Shown: piece by piece, positions 1 through 10,138 of the stretch
How positions within the stretch are numbered: the stretch's first letter is position 1
Layout of the letters: each line of letters starts with the position of its first letter
Assembly: GCA_041890515.1 (NCBI GenBank)
Contig: JASDWX010000057.1
Span: 7,987 to 71,986 of the forward strand
Length of the DNA: 64,000 nucleotides
Direction: 5' to 3'
DNA from: Colwellia_A sp041890515
GTDB taxonomy: Bacteria; Pseudomonadota; Gammaproteobacteria; Enterobacterales; Alteromonadaceae
Position numbers and translations under genes: made by a program
Notes under the pieces: model-generated
What the model saw: the letters and a program-made list of their open reading frames with translations, nothing else
What the model was told of the DNA's origin: nothing
Databases searched by the model: none

Positions 1-548
1 TCTTCAACAACCTTTGCAAAGACATCTTCAATATTGTGCCAATCAAAACCAACATGCGCACAACGTTTTTGGATTTTGGCCGCTTGAGATAACGCGGGTA
101 AATTTTTAGGTATATCCGCTAAAATACTGATGTTATCTTTAGCACTTTTTTGTAATCTTTCTTTTGCTTTTTCATTTTCCCAATTTGCTTTTATTTCTGC
201 ATCAGAGGTTAAGCTTTTATCACCAAACACATGAGGATGGCGGCGAATAAGTTTTTCGCAAATTGCGCTAACCACACCGTCAAAATCAAACTGTTTTTGC
301 TCGTGTCCTAATTGACTGTAGAAAACCACCTGAAAAAGTAAATCACCTAATTCTTTTTCTAATTCAGAAAAGTCTTGTTGTTCAACAGCGTCCATCACCG
401 CATCTGCAACTTCATAAGCTTCTTCGATTGTGTGAGGAACTATCGAGGAAAAGTCTTGTTTGATATCCCACGGACAGCCAGTTTCTGGATCACGCAGTTC
501 GGTCATGATCCAACGTAATTTATTCATTGAAGCTTGTTCGCTTAACAT
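1..548 (-). CDS. mazG: MazG nucleoside triphosphate pyrophosphohydrolase (partial, 3' end outside window)
   Basis: Reading leftward from 548, the frame is open to the window edge (182 codons). It carries the MazG signature: LRDPETGCPWD near the N-terminus, then an EEAYEV helix and the ELGDLLFQVVFY metal-binding segment, with KRCAHVGFDW near the edge. MazG hydrolyses NTPs to NMP and pyrophosphate and in E. coli lowers ppGpp-linked stress. The start at 548 has a GGAAAG ribosome site about 8 bases upstream; an in-frame ATG at 563 is an alternative. It lies 48 bases downstream of relA on the same strand, the relA-mazG order known in gammaproteobacteria. The C-terminus (about 80 residues) is not in the window. 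Confidence 0.93.
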   Translation of the reverse strand, partial: MLSEQASMNKLRWIMTELRDPETGCPWDIKQDFSSIVPHTIEEAYEVADAVMDAVEQQDFSELEKELGDLLFQVVFYSQLGHEQKQFDFDGVVSAICEKLIRRHPHVFGDKSLTSDAEIKANWENEKAKERLQKSAKDNISILADIPKNLPALSQAAKIQKRCAHVGFDWHNIEDVFAKVVE

Positions 549-596
549 TTTTATACTTTCCATTATCTAGAGGTTCAATAGGGAGATAAATTAAAA

Positions 597-2804
597 CTAG
601 AGTCGTTTAACTTCTAATACATCGTCGAGTTGCAATAACTTTCCAATCAAACGCCCTAATATTTCATTGTTCGCAATTTCAATATTTAACATCATCGCTA
701 CCGTTTGTTTAACAGGATCAGAACGACTTTCCATACCAACAATACTGACGCGTTCATTTGAAACAATCGTTGAGATATCACGGACTAAACCTTGACGATC
801 ACTCGAAATAACTTTTACGGTGACGAGATAACTTTGTTGGCTCTGCACACCCCATTGCACTTCTACTTCACGCTCGGGTTGCTGACTTAACGCATGAGCT
901 AATTGGTCACAGTCATTGCGATGTACTGATATACCTCGACCCTGTGTAATAAAACCCGAAATTTCGTCGCCCGGCACCGGATGACAACATTTAGCCATAT
1001 GCGTTAATAGATTGCCCACACCTGATACGGTTATACCGTTCGCATCCGCTTTTGATTTTTGCTGAGTCTGTTGTGGTTTTACCAAACTTTGCGGGTCAAG
1101 CTCTGTAGGTGGTTTTTTTTTCTGGTTATGATATTGCAGATGATTAATAACTTGCTGCAAACGAGCATTACCTGAACCTATAGCGGCATATAAATCATCA
1201 ATTGATTTAATATTAAAGCGTCTACCTGCTGTCATTAAATCAGTATTGGTTAAGTCTTGTTTCAATAATTCTGCCTCTAACTGTTCTTTACCTAAGGCAA
1301 TGTGCTTGTCACGATCGAGTAATTTAAAGAAATGTTGAATTTTTGACCGAGTTCTTGAGGCATGCGTATAATGCAGGTTAGGGTTTAACCAATCGCGACT
1401 CGGATTTGGTGTTTTACTGGTTAATACCTCGACTTGGTCACCTGTTTGTAAGCGATAAGTAAAAGGTACAATTCGTCCAGAAACTTTAGCCCCGATACAA
1501 CAATGCCCGACATTTGAATGAATGTAGTAAGCAAAATCTAAGGGTGTAGCGCCTGCAGGTAAGTCAATAACATCTCCGTTGGGGGTAAATACATAAATCC
1601 GGTCTTCAAAAACTTGGCTGCGTAACTCATCAACTAAATCACCACTCTCGCTTACGTCATCTTGCCATTGTAGAATTTTTCTTAACCAGCTAACTTTTTC
1701 ATCAAAACCTGTTTTTTTATCGCTATTTTTACCACCAGTACTGCCTTCTTTATAACGCCAATGAGCCGCGACACCCAGTTCTGCATCTTCATGCATTTGT
1801 TGGGTTCTAATTTGCACTTCTACTGACTTACCCTCAGGACCTAAAACGACAGTGTGTATAGATTGATAGCCATTAGCTTTCGGCGTCGCTACATAATCAT
1901 CAAATTCATTATGTAAATGCTTCCAACTGGTATGAACGATGCCCAATGCGCCATAACAATCTTGTAGCTTTTCAACAACAACTCTGACGGCTCTTACATC
2001 AAAAAGTTGTTCAAAATCGAGTGATTTTTGCTGCATTTTTTTCCAAATGCTAAATATATGCTTTGGACGGCCATAGACTTGACCCACAATATTTAACTCT
2101 TTTAATTGCCGGTTAAGATTACTCACAAAATCAGCCATGTATTTTTCACGGGCAAGGCGCTTTTCATCTAACTGTTTCGCTATTTTTTTATAGACCAATG
2201 GATGGAGGTAACGAAACGAAATATCTTCAAGTTCCCATTTTAATTGTCCAATACCTAATCTATTTGCAAGTGGTGCATAAATATTAGCGGTTTCTTTGGC
2301 CGCTAAAACACGAGTTTCTTCATCGGTATTTTTTACGCGTCGCAAATAACAAACACGCTCAGCAAGTTTAATAACGACTGACCGAACATCATCAACCATT
2401 GCCACTAACATTTTTCGAATATTATCAACTTGGTTCGCAGAAACCCTATTTGATTGGCCTTGCTGCAGTGCTTTTATTGCTTGCATTTGACTAACGCCAT
2501 TACACAAACTGAGTATTTGCTGAGAAAAGTTTTCTTCAATATATTCCATTGAAATACATTGGTCTTCATAGAGAGGGAATAAAAAAGCGGCACATAATGA
2601 ATCACAATCTAAGTTTAAACTAGCAAGAATTTCAACCATTTCTAATGACTTAGTCTGACATTCTTGTTGCTCAACAAAAAAAACATTCACTTGATGCCAA
2701 AGCTTTTCAAGTGCTTGATGTTTATTTTCATTAAGTTCTAATGAGCTTAACCATTGCTCAAAATTTGTTTCCGACATTTGATGAGATTTACGTACCGAAA
2801 CCAT
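597..2804 (-). CDS. relA: GTP pyrophosphokinase RelA, (p)ppGpp synthetase I
   Basis: The 735-residue protein has the full RelA layout. An N-terminal HD-like region (about 40-190) lacks the HD metal pair of SpoT (FLFPLYEDQ replaces it), so it should be hydrolase-dead. The synthetase domain follows (about 240-370, with GRPKHIFSIWKKM and VEVQIRTQQMHEDAE), then TGS (about 405-465), a Cys-containing region with KCCHPVPGDE, and a C-terminal ACT domain. RelA senses uncharged tRNA on stalled ribosomes and makes (p)ppGpp from ATP and GTP/GDP. It sits between rlmD (40 bases upstream) and mazG, as in E. coli. Length matches the family. Confidence 0.97.
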   Translation of the reverse strand: MVSVRKSHQMSETNFEQWLSSLELNENKHQALEKLWHQVNVFFVEQQECQTKSLEMVEILASLNLDCDSLCAAFLFPLYEDQCISMEYIEENFSQQILSLCNGVSQMQAIKALQQGQSNRVSANQVDNIRKMLVAMVDDVRSVVIKLAERVCYLRRVKNTDEETRVLAAKETANIYAPLANRLGIGQLKWELEDISFRYLHPLVYKKIAKQLDEKRLAREKYMADFVSNLNRQLKELNIVGQVYGRPKHIFSIWKKMQQKSLDFEQLFDVRAVRVVVEKLQDCYGALGIVHTSWKHLHNEFDDYVATPKANGYQSIHTVVLGPEGKSVEVQIRTQQMHEDAELGVAAHWRYKEGSTGGKNSDKKTGFDEKVSWLRKILQWQDDVSESGDLVDELRSQVFEDRIYVFTPNGDVIDLPAGATPLDFAYYIHSNVGHCCIGAKVSGRIVPFTYRLQTGDQVEVLTSKTPNPSRDWLNPNLHYTHASRTRSKIQHFFKLLDRDKHIALGKEQLEAELLKQDLTNTDLMTAGRRFNIKSIDDLYAAIGSGNARLQQVINHLQYHNQKKKPPTELDPQSLVKPQQTQQKSKADANGITVSGVGNLLTHMAKCCHPVPGDEISGFITQGRGISVHRNDCDQLAHALSQQPEREVEVQWGVQSQQSYLVTVKVISSDRQGLVRDISTIVSNERVSIVGMESRSDPVKQTVAMMLNIEIANNEILGRLIGKLLQLDDVLEVKRL

Positions 2805-2843
2805 AAATAAAACCTACTAAATTTAGAGAAATAAAATGAATGT

Positions 2844-4166
2844 CTACTTAACAAACAATACCATAGTCTCAATATGCTTTGTTTGTGAAAACATATCCAT
2901 TAAGGATATTTTTTCAATGCTATAACCTTTTGATACTAATAACTCACTATCTTTGGCTAAGGTTGTCGGGTCACAACTTACATATAAAACTGTTTTAATA
3001 TTCAAATGAACTAATTGTTGTAAAGCTTGATATGCTCCTGCTCGTGCGGGGTCTAATAAAAGTTTAGTGTACTTTTTATTTACCCACCCCTCATTCTGCC
3101 AGTGACTATTCAAATCAGCTTGATAAAACTCACAATTACTTAAGCCATTTTTTAACGCATTTTCATGTGCATTTGTAACCATCAAGTCAACACCTTCAAT
3201 ACCAACAACCTGTTCTACCTTTTTTGCTATGGGTAAACTAAAATTACCTAGGCCACAAAACAAATCTAAAACAATATCTTGTTCATTCAACTTGAGCCAT
3301 TGCAGTGCTTGCCTTATCATCCCTTTATTAACTTCATGGTTAACTTGAATGAAGTTATCAGTAGTGAACGAAATATCGATATTGTCATCTAAGGCATAGT
3401 TAAGCATTGCTGCAGTGGATTCATCAATAGACGTTACATCTTTACCTGAATCGAATAAAACGTCACAAGAAAAATTTTCGCTAAAGGTTTGCCAATGAAG
3501 TTTATCTTGCTTGGTTAATATTTCAAGTTGCCTAACTACAACCGTTACTTTATCGGTAAAAATAACTTCTATATGACCAATAGCATTTTTTCCTGATAGC
3601 TTTGGGAGCAATTTTTTAAGCAATGAAAATATAGGCCCCAACGGTTCAACCAAAACAGGACAATTCTTAATAGTAATTAACTGATTACTGCCACGCTGTC
3701 TAAAGCCAATAGTTGCTTGCCCTGTTTTATCATATTGCACACCAATACGCGCCTTTCGACGATAGTGCCAAGGTTGACTCACTATAGGAGTCTGCCAAGG
3801 TAATTCATCAGTATGATTGCTGCGCGCAAATAAATCACTGACCTTTTGCTGTTTAAAGTCAAGTTGAGCTTCGGGTGTCATATGCTGCACATCACAGCCT
3901 CCACATTTAAGAAAGTGCTGACATTTAGCTTCAATACGTTGTTTACTTTGGCTTAATACTTCCATTAATTTGCCACGGCTGTATTTATTTTTCTGTTCAA
4001 TAACTTTGGCCTGAACAACTTCATTGGGTAAAACACCATCAATAAATATTGGTTTTTTATTATATTGACCAACGCCACAGCCATTCATATCAAGACGTAT
4101 GATTTTGATTTTTGCTTCTTGACCTAATTGTTGTTTTTTAGCCGATGCTTTAAAAAAATTAGCCAT
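2844..4166 (-). CDS. rlmD: 23S rRNA (uracil-1939-C5)-methyltransferase RlmD (RumA)
   Basis: The 440-residue protein starts with a TRAM domain (about 15-75). An iron-sulfur cluster motif follows with Cys82, Cys88 and Cys91 (KCQHFLKCGGC) and a fourth Cys in NCPVL near 168. The C-terminal half is a Rossmann methyltransferase with the SAM loop DLFCGLGNFSLPIA and the catalytic cysteine in YVSCDPTTLAKD. RlmD methylates U1939 of 23S rRNA using S-adenosylmethionine. It is transcribed toward relA and lies divergent from barA with 96 bases between, the same order as the E. coli barA-rlmD-relA region, which separates it from the paralogues RlmC and TrmA. Confidence 0.95.
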   Translation of the reverse strand: MANFFKASAKKQQLGQEAKIKIIRLDMNGCGVGQYNKKPIFIDGVLPNEVVQAKVIEQKNKYSRGKLMEVLSQSKQRIEAKCQHFLKCGGCDVQHMTPEAQLDFKQQKVSDLFARSNHTDELPWQTPIVSQPWHYRRKARIGVQYDKTGQATIGFRQRGSNQLITIKNCPVLVEPLGPIFSLLKKLLPKLSGKNAIGHIEVIFTDKVTVVVRQLEILTKQDKLHWQTFSENFSCDVLFDSGKDVTSIDESTAAMLNYALDDNIDISFTTDNFIQVNHEVNKGMIRQALQWLKLNEQDIVLDLFCGLGNFSLPIAKKVEQVVGIEGVDLMVTNAHENALKNGLSNCEFYQADLNSHWQNEGWVNKKYTKLLLDPARAGAYQALQQLVHLNIKTVLYVSCDPTTLAKDSELLVSKGYSIEKISLMDMFSQTKHIETMVLFVK

Positions 4167-4262
4167 GACAAAATATACCTGTTAAGTGCTATAATTTTAT
4201 ATGACGATATGCCATGATAAGATTATTCAATGCCATGATTTTACACTAAAGTTAAGCAAATA

Positions 4263-7091
4263 ATGCATAAAATAAGCCTGAAAGATTGGGTAATTTTACT
4301 TACCATCGTTCCAACAACGCTGATAGCATTCACGGTAGCTAGCTATTTTTCGTATAGCCGTTACGATGAATTGAATAACTTCTTAATGCAGCGTTCTCAA
4401 AGCATTATTGAACCTTTAGCAATTGCCAGCACTTTACCTATGCAGAGTAAAGATCGGGTGAAATTACGTAATTTGATCAATTTTACGCACCGTAGCCAAT
4501 CGTCTATTATCAAAAGCATTGCTATTTTCACCAAAGATAATCAAGTTTTTGTAACCAGTTCCTACCATGGGGATACGAATCTAATTCGCCTTAAAGCTGG
4601 TGAAATTATCCCTAACAGTACTATTTTTTCTAAAACTGGTGATGATTTTATTTTTCATAGTCCTATTATCGACGAAACCTTATTAAATGATGCTACTCGA
4701 GCACCCTCTCAAAATAATATTGGTTACATTGCGATGCTAATTGATAGCAGTAACATTCGCTTAAAACAGCAAAACCAGATGATAATCTCCTTTTTAATTG
4801 TTCTTTTGGGTAGTGCTTTTAGTGCATTTTTTTCTTATCGATTAATTAAAAACTTCACACGCCCAATAGGTTCAATGGTACTAGCCGTGGATAGAATTCG
4901 TGAAGGTAAACTCGAAAGTCGTGTGACGGGTCAGTTGATTGGTGAGCTAAATTTTTTGAAAAATGGTGTCAACGCGATGGCACAATCACTGGGTGATTAC
5001 CAAGAAGAAATGCAGGGCAGTATTGACCAAACGACTACCGATTTACGAGAAAGTTTAGAACAATTTGAAATACAAAACGTTGAACTTGATATTGCTAAAA
5101 GAAAAGCACAAGAAGCCAACAAAGTTAAATCAGAATTTTTAGCGAATATGAGTCATGAACTTCGTACACCACTCAATGGTGTCATTGGCTTTACTCGCCA
5201 AGTTTTAAAGACGCCACTCACCGTTACTCAGCGTGATTATTTGCAAACTATAGAACGGTCTTCAGCTAACCTATTAGCCATTATTAATGATATTTTAGAT
5301 TTTTCAAAATTAGACGCAGGGAAAATGGTGATTGAAAACATTCCATTTTCAATGCGAGAAGCGGTAGAAGAAACCTTAACACTACTTGCCCCAACCTCTC
5401 ACAAAAAGAATATTGAATTATCATTACGTGTTAATCCGCAATTACCTGATGCTCTTATTGGTGACGCAATGCGAATTAAACAGGTGTTGATTAATCTAAC
5501 GGGCAATGCAATGAAGTTCACTCATAAAGGCGCTATTGATATTGATGTAGACAGTGAACATATTGAAAATAATAGTGCCCTTATTAAAATAACAATAAAA
5601 GATAGCGGTATTGGCATGAACGAAGAGCAACAAAAAACTATTTTCGATGCTTTTGGTCAAGCAGATAAAAGTGTTACCCGACTTTATGGTGGCACAGGAT
5701 TAGGGTTAGTTATTTCCCAGCGACTGGTTAATGAAATGCATGGCAACATGGGTTTTTCTACAGAACAGGGCGAAGGTTCAACCTTTTGGTTTACTTTCCG
5801 TTGTGAAGTTAACCCTATTTCTATTGATAATGTTTTTGATAACCATGAACTATCAGGCAAAAGTGTACTTTATTTGGAACCTCATACGCATAGCCGTATT
5901 GCGACCAGTGAAATTCTTGCTGAATGGGACTTGGACGTACACGCAGTTCAAACCCTAGATCAAATAGATGATCTGCTGAATAAAAAATTGCATTTTGATT
6001 TCGCCCTTATTAGCCATGATATTACACCAACGGCATTGGTCGATTTAAAAGAGCTGATTACGACACTTTCTCCAATGGTGACCCAGATTCATCTAGCAAT
6101 AAACAGTAATTCGCCTAATCTACAAGAAGCATTAATTGCGAGTGGCGCTAAAAGTTGTTTAAGTAAGCCAATAACACCGGAACGATTAAATAAAGTGTTG
6201 TTACCTAGACACCATTTATTAGACACCATAAAATCGACCACACAAGAAAATAAAATCCCTGTTAAAATTCTGGCCGTTGACGATAACGAAGCTAACTTAA
6301 AGCTCATTAAAGAACTTTTACTCGAACAAGTGCATGTAGTCACAACCGCAGTTAACGGACAAGATGCTGTAGATATTTGTAAAAATGAAAAATTTGCTAT
6401 GATATTTATGGATATTCAGATGCCTATAATGGATGGGATCTCTGCACTTAAAAGTATCAAAGCTATGACCTTCAATGATAACACGCCAATAATTGCCGTT
6501 ACAGCTCATGCCCTTAAAGAAGAAAAAGACAAACTGTTGAAATTAGGTTTTGATTCTTATATGACTAAACCCATTGACGAAGCGATGCTTCGACATTCTA
6601 TTTACGAATATTGTGATTTAACCCAACCATTGCATATAAAAACAAGAAAAGAGAAAGGTACGAGAAGTACTCATATTAATGAGACATCAATTAAGTCAGA
6701 ACCAGCAGCTAATGTAGACGTTGAGCTCAACAACAATAAAGTTATTGATTGGCCTTTAGCATTAAAGCGAGCGGGCAATAAAGAAGACCTTGCTAAAGAA
6801 ATGCTTAAGGGCCTTGTAAAAAGTCTGCCTGATACTAAGATCAATATTTCTGAAGCGCTTACTTCTCAAGATGCCGATCAACTAAAAGTGCTCATTCATA
6901 AGCTTAATGGGGCGTGTTGCTATTCTGGTGTACCAAGTCTAGGACGCGTGACTCATCAGATAGAAACAGAACTTAAAAGTGGTGTGACTATTGATGATTT
7001 AGAACCTGAATTTTTTGAATTTTTTGAACACATTGATAATGTGATAAACCAAGCGCCAGAAGTTTTTAACAATGAAACTGATACGCATTAG
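4263..7091 (+). CDS. barA: Hybrid sensor histidine kinase BarA
   Basis: The 942-residue tripartite kinase has TM1 (about 10-30), a periplasmic sensor region, TM2 (about 173-195), HAMP, HisKA with phospho-acceptor His298 (MSHELRTPLNG), HATPase with N-box NLTGNAMKF and loops DSGIGM and GTGLGL, a degenerate receiver (about 530-645), a true receiver with Asp near 717 (MDIQMPIMDG) and conserved Lys in MTKPI, and a C-terminal Hpt domain with His879 (IHKLNGACCYSG). BarA phosphorylates UvrY/GacA to drive Csr small RNA synthesis. It is divergent from rlmD as in E. coli. The degenerate middle receiver is seen in other BarA/GacS proteins. Confidence 0.95.
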   Translation: MHKISLKDWVILLTIVPTTLIAFTVASYFSYSRYDELNNFLMQRSQSIIEPLAIASTLPMQSKDRVKLRNLINFTHRSQSSIIKSIAIFTKDNQVFVTSSYHGDTNLIRLKAGEIIPNSTIFSKTGDDFIFHSPIIDETLLNDATRAPSQNNIGYIAMLIDSSNIRLKQQNQMIISFLIVLLGSAFSAFFSYRLIKNFTRPIGSMVLAVDRIREGKLESRVTGQLIGELNFLKNGVNAMAQSLGDYQEEMQGSIDQTTTDLRESLEQFEIQNVELDIAKRKAQEANKVKSEFLANMSHELRTPLNGVIGFTRQVLKTPLTVTQRDYLQTIERSSANLLAIINDILDFSKLDAGKMVIENIPFSMREAVEETLTLLAPTSHKKNIELSLRVNPQLPDALIGDAMRIKQVLINLTGNAMKFTHKGAIDIDVDSEHIENNSALIKITIKDSGIGMNEEQQKTIFDAFGQADKSVTRLYGGTGLGLVISQRLVNEMHGNMGFSTEQGEGSTFWFTFRCEVNPISIDNVFDNHELSGKSVLYLEPHTHSRIATSEILAEWDLDVHAVQTLDQIDDLLNKKLHFDFALISHDITPTALVDLKELITTLSPMVTQIHLAINSNSPNLQEALIASGAKSCLSKPITPERLNKVLLPRHHLLDTIKSTTQENKIPVKILAVDDNEANLKLIKELLLEQVHVVTTAVNGQDAVDICKNEKFAMIFMDIQMPIMDGISALKSIKAMTFNDNTPIIAVTAHALKEEKDKLLKLGFDSYMTKPIDEAMLRHSIYEYCDLTQPLHIKTRKEKGTRSTHINETSIKSEPAANVDVELNNNKVIDWPLALKRAGNKEDLAKEMLKGLVKSLPDTKINISEALTSQDADQLKVLIHKLNGACCYSGVPSLGRVTHQIETELKSGVTIDDLEPEFFEFFEHIDNVINQAPEVFNNETDTH

Positions 7092-7182
7092 TTTTGCACT
7101 CTTTGCAGTACTTGTTACTCTACCAATGAATACCCCAAAAAAAATGATGCACTCTAGCTTTCATCCACTTTGGAGTTTTTAG
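7072..7182 (+). CDS. Possible 36-residue small protein overlapping the barA 3' end
   Basis: An ATG at 7072, 20 bases before the barA stop and in another frame, opens a 36-residue reading frame ending at 7182. The N-terminus looks like a signal or membrane segment (MKLIRISFALFAVLVTLP) with Lys and Arg first, and the tail is polar. The overlap could allow translational coupling to barA. It also overlaps the 3' end of the convergent thioredoxin-like gene by four bases. I do not recognise it. It may be the 5' remnant of a lost exported protein rather than a working gene. Confidence 0.25.
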   Translation: MKLIRISFALFAVLVTLPMNTPKKMMHSSFHPLWSF

Positions 7183-7670
7183 AGCAACAATTGATTAATG
7201 TCTTCAATTAAACTTTTATTAGGTCTTTCAATGATTCGACCTAACTCTTCTTTTTTACTCTTATCTCGATAGACAATAATGGTGGGTGTGTACTTTATCT
7301 GACTTTCTTTAGCTAATGCCTGTGGATCTTCTTTTTGATAATCAAGCGCAATAAGTGTTGAAGTGATATCTTTATTTGCTTTTAATAGTTTCAATAATTT
7401 CGGTACCTCACGTTCGCTATCGTGACACCACGTCCCAAAATAAACGTCTATCTGAAGCGCTTTAGGCCATTGAGCAATAATTTTTTGTTCTTGGTCACTG
7501 ATTGAAAACGCCTGAAACTTTTCATTAAAGCCAGTAAAACCACTCAATAATTGCGATTCGCTGATCACACCCAGTGCAAAATCATTCTCATTCTCATTCT
7601 CAGCGTGTACTGATACTGAAATGAAGCAAAAGAAGGTTAGCGTGAATAAGGTTAATAATGATGATTTCAT
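7179..7670 (-). CDS. Exported thioredoxin-fold protein
   Basis: The 163-residue protein begins with a clear Sec signal peptide (hydrophobic stretch ending SVHA, about residues 5-23). The mature part has a thioredoxin fold: FGTWCHDSEREVP places a CxxS-type site where thioredoxins have CxxC, and YTPTIIVYRDKSK has the cis-proline region. With a single active-site cysteine it is unlikely to act as a normal dithiol oxidoreductase. It lies 39 bases after tyrA on the same strand and may be the last gene of the aroF-tyrA transcript, although its role is not obviously related. Substrate unknown. Confidence 0.75.
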   Translation of the reverse strand: MKSSLLTLFTLTFFCFISVSVHAENENENDFALGVISESQLLSGFTGFNEKFQAFSISDQEQKIIAQWPKALQIDVYFGTWCHDSEREVPKLLKLLKANKDITSTLIALDYQKEDPQALAKESQIKYTPTIIVYRDKSKKEELGRIIERPNKSLIEDINQLLL

Positions 7671-7709
7671 AGATACTCTTGTTATTAAGCTAGTTAAAGC
7701 TCTTTAAAG

Positions 7710-8849
7710 TTAATGTTTTTTTAATTCATTAGCTTTTAATAGCATGGCTTTACTCTCTTGTAAAAAGATATCTGCATAATCCCCAAACCAATCAGCCACT
7801 TGGTCAAACATGTTAACAAAAGCATCTTTATCACCCATTTCAACATCTTCTAACAGTTCTAAAAATCGATAAGCAAAACGTTTCATCATCGCAACATTGT
7901 CGCGATTTGAAAAGATTATGTCCGTATAAAGCACAGGGTCTTGTGCAAACAAGCGCCCTACCATGATTAATTCTAAACGGTAAATAGGCGAACTCATCTC
8001 AACGAGTTGAGCAATATCTGCACCTTCAGTCATCAAATGATAGCCGTAAGCAATCGTTGAAAAATGACGCATAACTTGAACCATCGACATTGCTTGATCA
8101 TGCGCTAAAGCATCAACAGGGTATATTTTGGCTCCCCATACCTGAAACTGTTTTAACAACCAATTATATTGCTCAGGCGAGCGACCTTCACAGGTAATAA
8201 TTGTTTGTTTTATTAAACCTGATACATCAGGACCAAACATCGGATGCAAGCCAACAACAGGCCCTTTATGGACTTTCATCATTTCATAAAGAGGCATTTC
8301 TTTTACACTGGTAACATCGGCTAAAATACACGCTTTAGGTAGCCGAGATAATTTCTGAATGATCATTGACGTTAAACGAATAGGTACAGCAACGATAACG
8401 ACGCCAGCTCCCGCAAGAATACCCTCGCTATTTGGCCAATCATTTTGTTCAAGTACTTCAACTTGATAGCTTGAACGCTGAAATAAATCGACAAACACTT
8501 TACCCAATTGACCGCTACCACCGATAACGACTATTTTTTTACATTCAGTATTTACACATTGGTAACCACTTGCATCTTGACTAATATAAGAATCACTCAT
8601 TAGACGTCGGAGAATATCTTCGATTAACTCTGGAGATACGCCAGCTTCCATCGCTTGTTGACGACGTAAGGAAAGTAATTCAGCTTCTCGGTCAGGTGCA
8701 TAAATTGGCATACCCACTTGGCTTTTTAGCTCTCCAACTTTAGTGGTAACCTTTCTGCGTTTCGCTAATAGCTCGACTAATTGACTGTCTATTTCATCAA
8801 TTTCATTTCTCAGTGCTTTCAACTGAGGAGCTATACTTTCTTTATTCAT
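7710..8849 (-). CDS. tyrA: Bifunctional chorismate mutase / prephenate dehydrogenase TyrA
   Basis: The 379-residue protein has an AroQ-type chorismate mutase domain at the N-terminus (about 1-90; RNEIDEIDSQLVELLAKR). A NAD-binding prephenate dehydrogenase domain follows (VIGGSGQLGKVFVDLF near 110 and GLHPMFGPDVSG near 200). It converts chorismate to prephenate and then to 4-hydroxyphenylpyruvate for tyrosine synthesis. The fused form and length match E. coli TyrA. It is 43 bases downstream of aroF, forming the classic aroF-tyrA operon, so it should share the TyrR control seen upstream of aroF. Confidence 0.96.
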   Translation of the reverse strand: MNKESIAPQLKALRNEIDEIDSQLVELLAKRRKVTTKVGELKSQVGMPIYAPDREAELLSLRRQQAMEAGVSPELIEDILRRLMSDSYISQDASGYQCVNTECKKIVVIGGSGQLGKVFVDLFQRSSYQVEVLEQNDWPNSEGILAGAGVVIVAVPIRLTSMIIQKLSRLPKACILADVTSVKEMPLYEMMKVHKGPVVGLHPMFGPDVSGLIKQTIITCEGRSPEQYNWLLKQFQVWGAKIYPVDALAHDQAMSMVQVMRHFSTIAYGYHLMTEGADIAQLVEMSSPIYRLELIMVGRLFAQDPVLYTDIIFSNRDNVAMMKRFAYRFLELLEDVEMGDKDAFVNMFDQVADWFGDYADIFLQESKAMLLKANELKKH

Positions 8850-8892
8850 TAATTTACTCGTTTACTTTTAGCGATAATCAATTTAACACATA

Positions 8893-10014
8893 TTAAGTTA
8901 AACGCAGCTTTAAGACATCATCAAGTTTATTCGAAGCATTTGCTAATAAAAGCTCGGTATCATTAAAGTTAATACACGCATCGGTAACTGAAACACCGTA
9001 CTTTAATTCACTTTTTGGTACATTGGTACTCTGGTTTCCTTCATGAATATTACTTTCTAGCATGATACCAATAATCGATTTATTACCTTCTACAATTTGA
9101 TTAAATACATTTTCTGCAACCAATGGCTGACGGCGATAATCTTTATTTGAATTCCCATGCGAACAATCAATGACAATGCCTGGCTCCAGGCCTTGACCAT
9201 TCAGATCTTGCTCACATATGGCTACATTTACTGAATCATAGTTAGGTTGCTTACCCCCACGTAAAATAACATGTCCATCAGGATTCCCCGACGTCTTGAT
9301 TAATGCGACTTGTCCTTGACGATTTATTCCCATAAAGCGATGTGAAGATGCTGCTGACTGTAAAGCGTTAATTGCCACACCTAAACTACCATTAGTCCCA
9401 TTTTTAAAACCAATAGGCATAGAAAGGCCTGAAGCCATTTCTCTGTGTGTTTGTGATTCAGTTGTTCTTGCGCCGATTGCCGACCAGCTAAATAGTTCTG
9501 CCAAGTATTGAGGACTGATCGGATCAAGGGCTTCTGTCGCTAGCGGTAAGCCTAAATCAGTCAAGTATATTAATAATTCTCGGGCTTTACGTAACCCACT
9601 TTCTACATCAAAAGTGCCGTCCATATGTGGATCATTTATTAAACCTTTCCACCCTACTGTCGTACGAGGCTTTTCGAAATAAACACGCATAACAATGTAA
9701 AGGCTATCTTGGTGCTTATCATGAAGCGCTTTTAATTTTTGCGCATACTCTTTTGCTGCATCAAGATCATGTACTGAACAGGGTCCTGAAATAACTAAAA
9801 GTCGATGGTCCTTTTTATGAATAATGTTAGCGATAACCTTACGCGCTGCTTTAACAAAATCTCGCCCTTTTTCTGACAAGGGTAATTCATCTCGTAATTG
9901 ATCAGGTGTGATCAATACCTCTTCAGAATTTACATGAATATCATTAAGGGTTTTTACATGGGAGGGATTACTAGGTAATGAGTTAGCTAAAGAGTGAGGC
10001 ATTGTATTTTCCAT
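8893..10014 (-). CDS. aroF: 3-deoxy-7-phosphoheptulonate (DAHP) synthase, AroF-type
   Basis: The 373-residue class I DAHP synthase condenses phosphoenolpyruvate and erythrose 4-phosphate, the first step of the shikimate pathway. Visible family segments are LLVISGPCSVHD, MRVYFEKPRTTVGWKGLINDP (split here only for reading), GARTTESQ, GFKNGTNG, HVILRGG and IDCSHGNSNKD, which hold the substrate- and metal-binding residues. The isozyme is called AroF (tyrosine-sensitive) from its operon with tyrA and the tandem TyrR boxes upstream; sequence alone separates AroF, AroG and AroH poorly. Confidence 0.93.
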   Translation of the reverse strand: MENTMPHSLANSLPSNPSHVKTLNDIHVNSEEVLITPDQLRDELPLSEKGRDFVKAARKVIANIIHKKDHRLLVISGPCSVHDLDAAKEYAQKLKALHDKHQDSLYIVMRVYFEKPRTTVGWKGLINDPHMDGTFDVESGLRKARELLIYLTDLGLPLATEALDPISPQYLAELFSWSAIGARTTESQTHREMASGLSMPIGFKNGTNGSLGVAINALQSAASSHRFMGINRQGQVALIKTSGNPDGHVILRGGKQPNYDSVNVAICEQDLNGQGLEPGIVIDCSHGNSNKDYRRQPLVAENVFNQIVEGNKSIIGIMLESNIHEGNQSTNVPKSELKYGVSVTDACINFNDTELLLANASNKLDDVLKLRLT

Positions 10015-10138
10015 TTATCGAAGATTGTTTAATCATTTAAATATAAAGTAAAAGTACTAAGAGTGACTTAGCAAAAGAAGGGGATAAAATAATATCGTTT
10101 TGTTTGTATTGCCATGGTAATTCTATTAATTGTCACTT

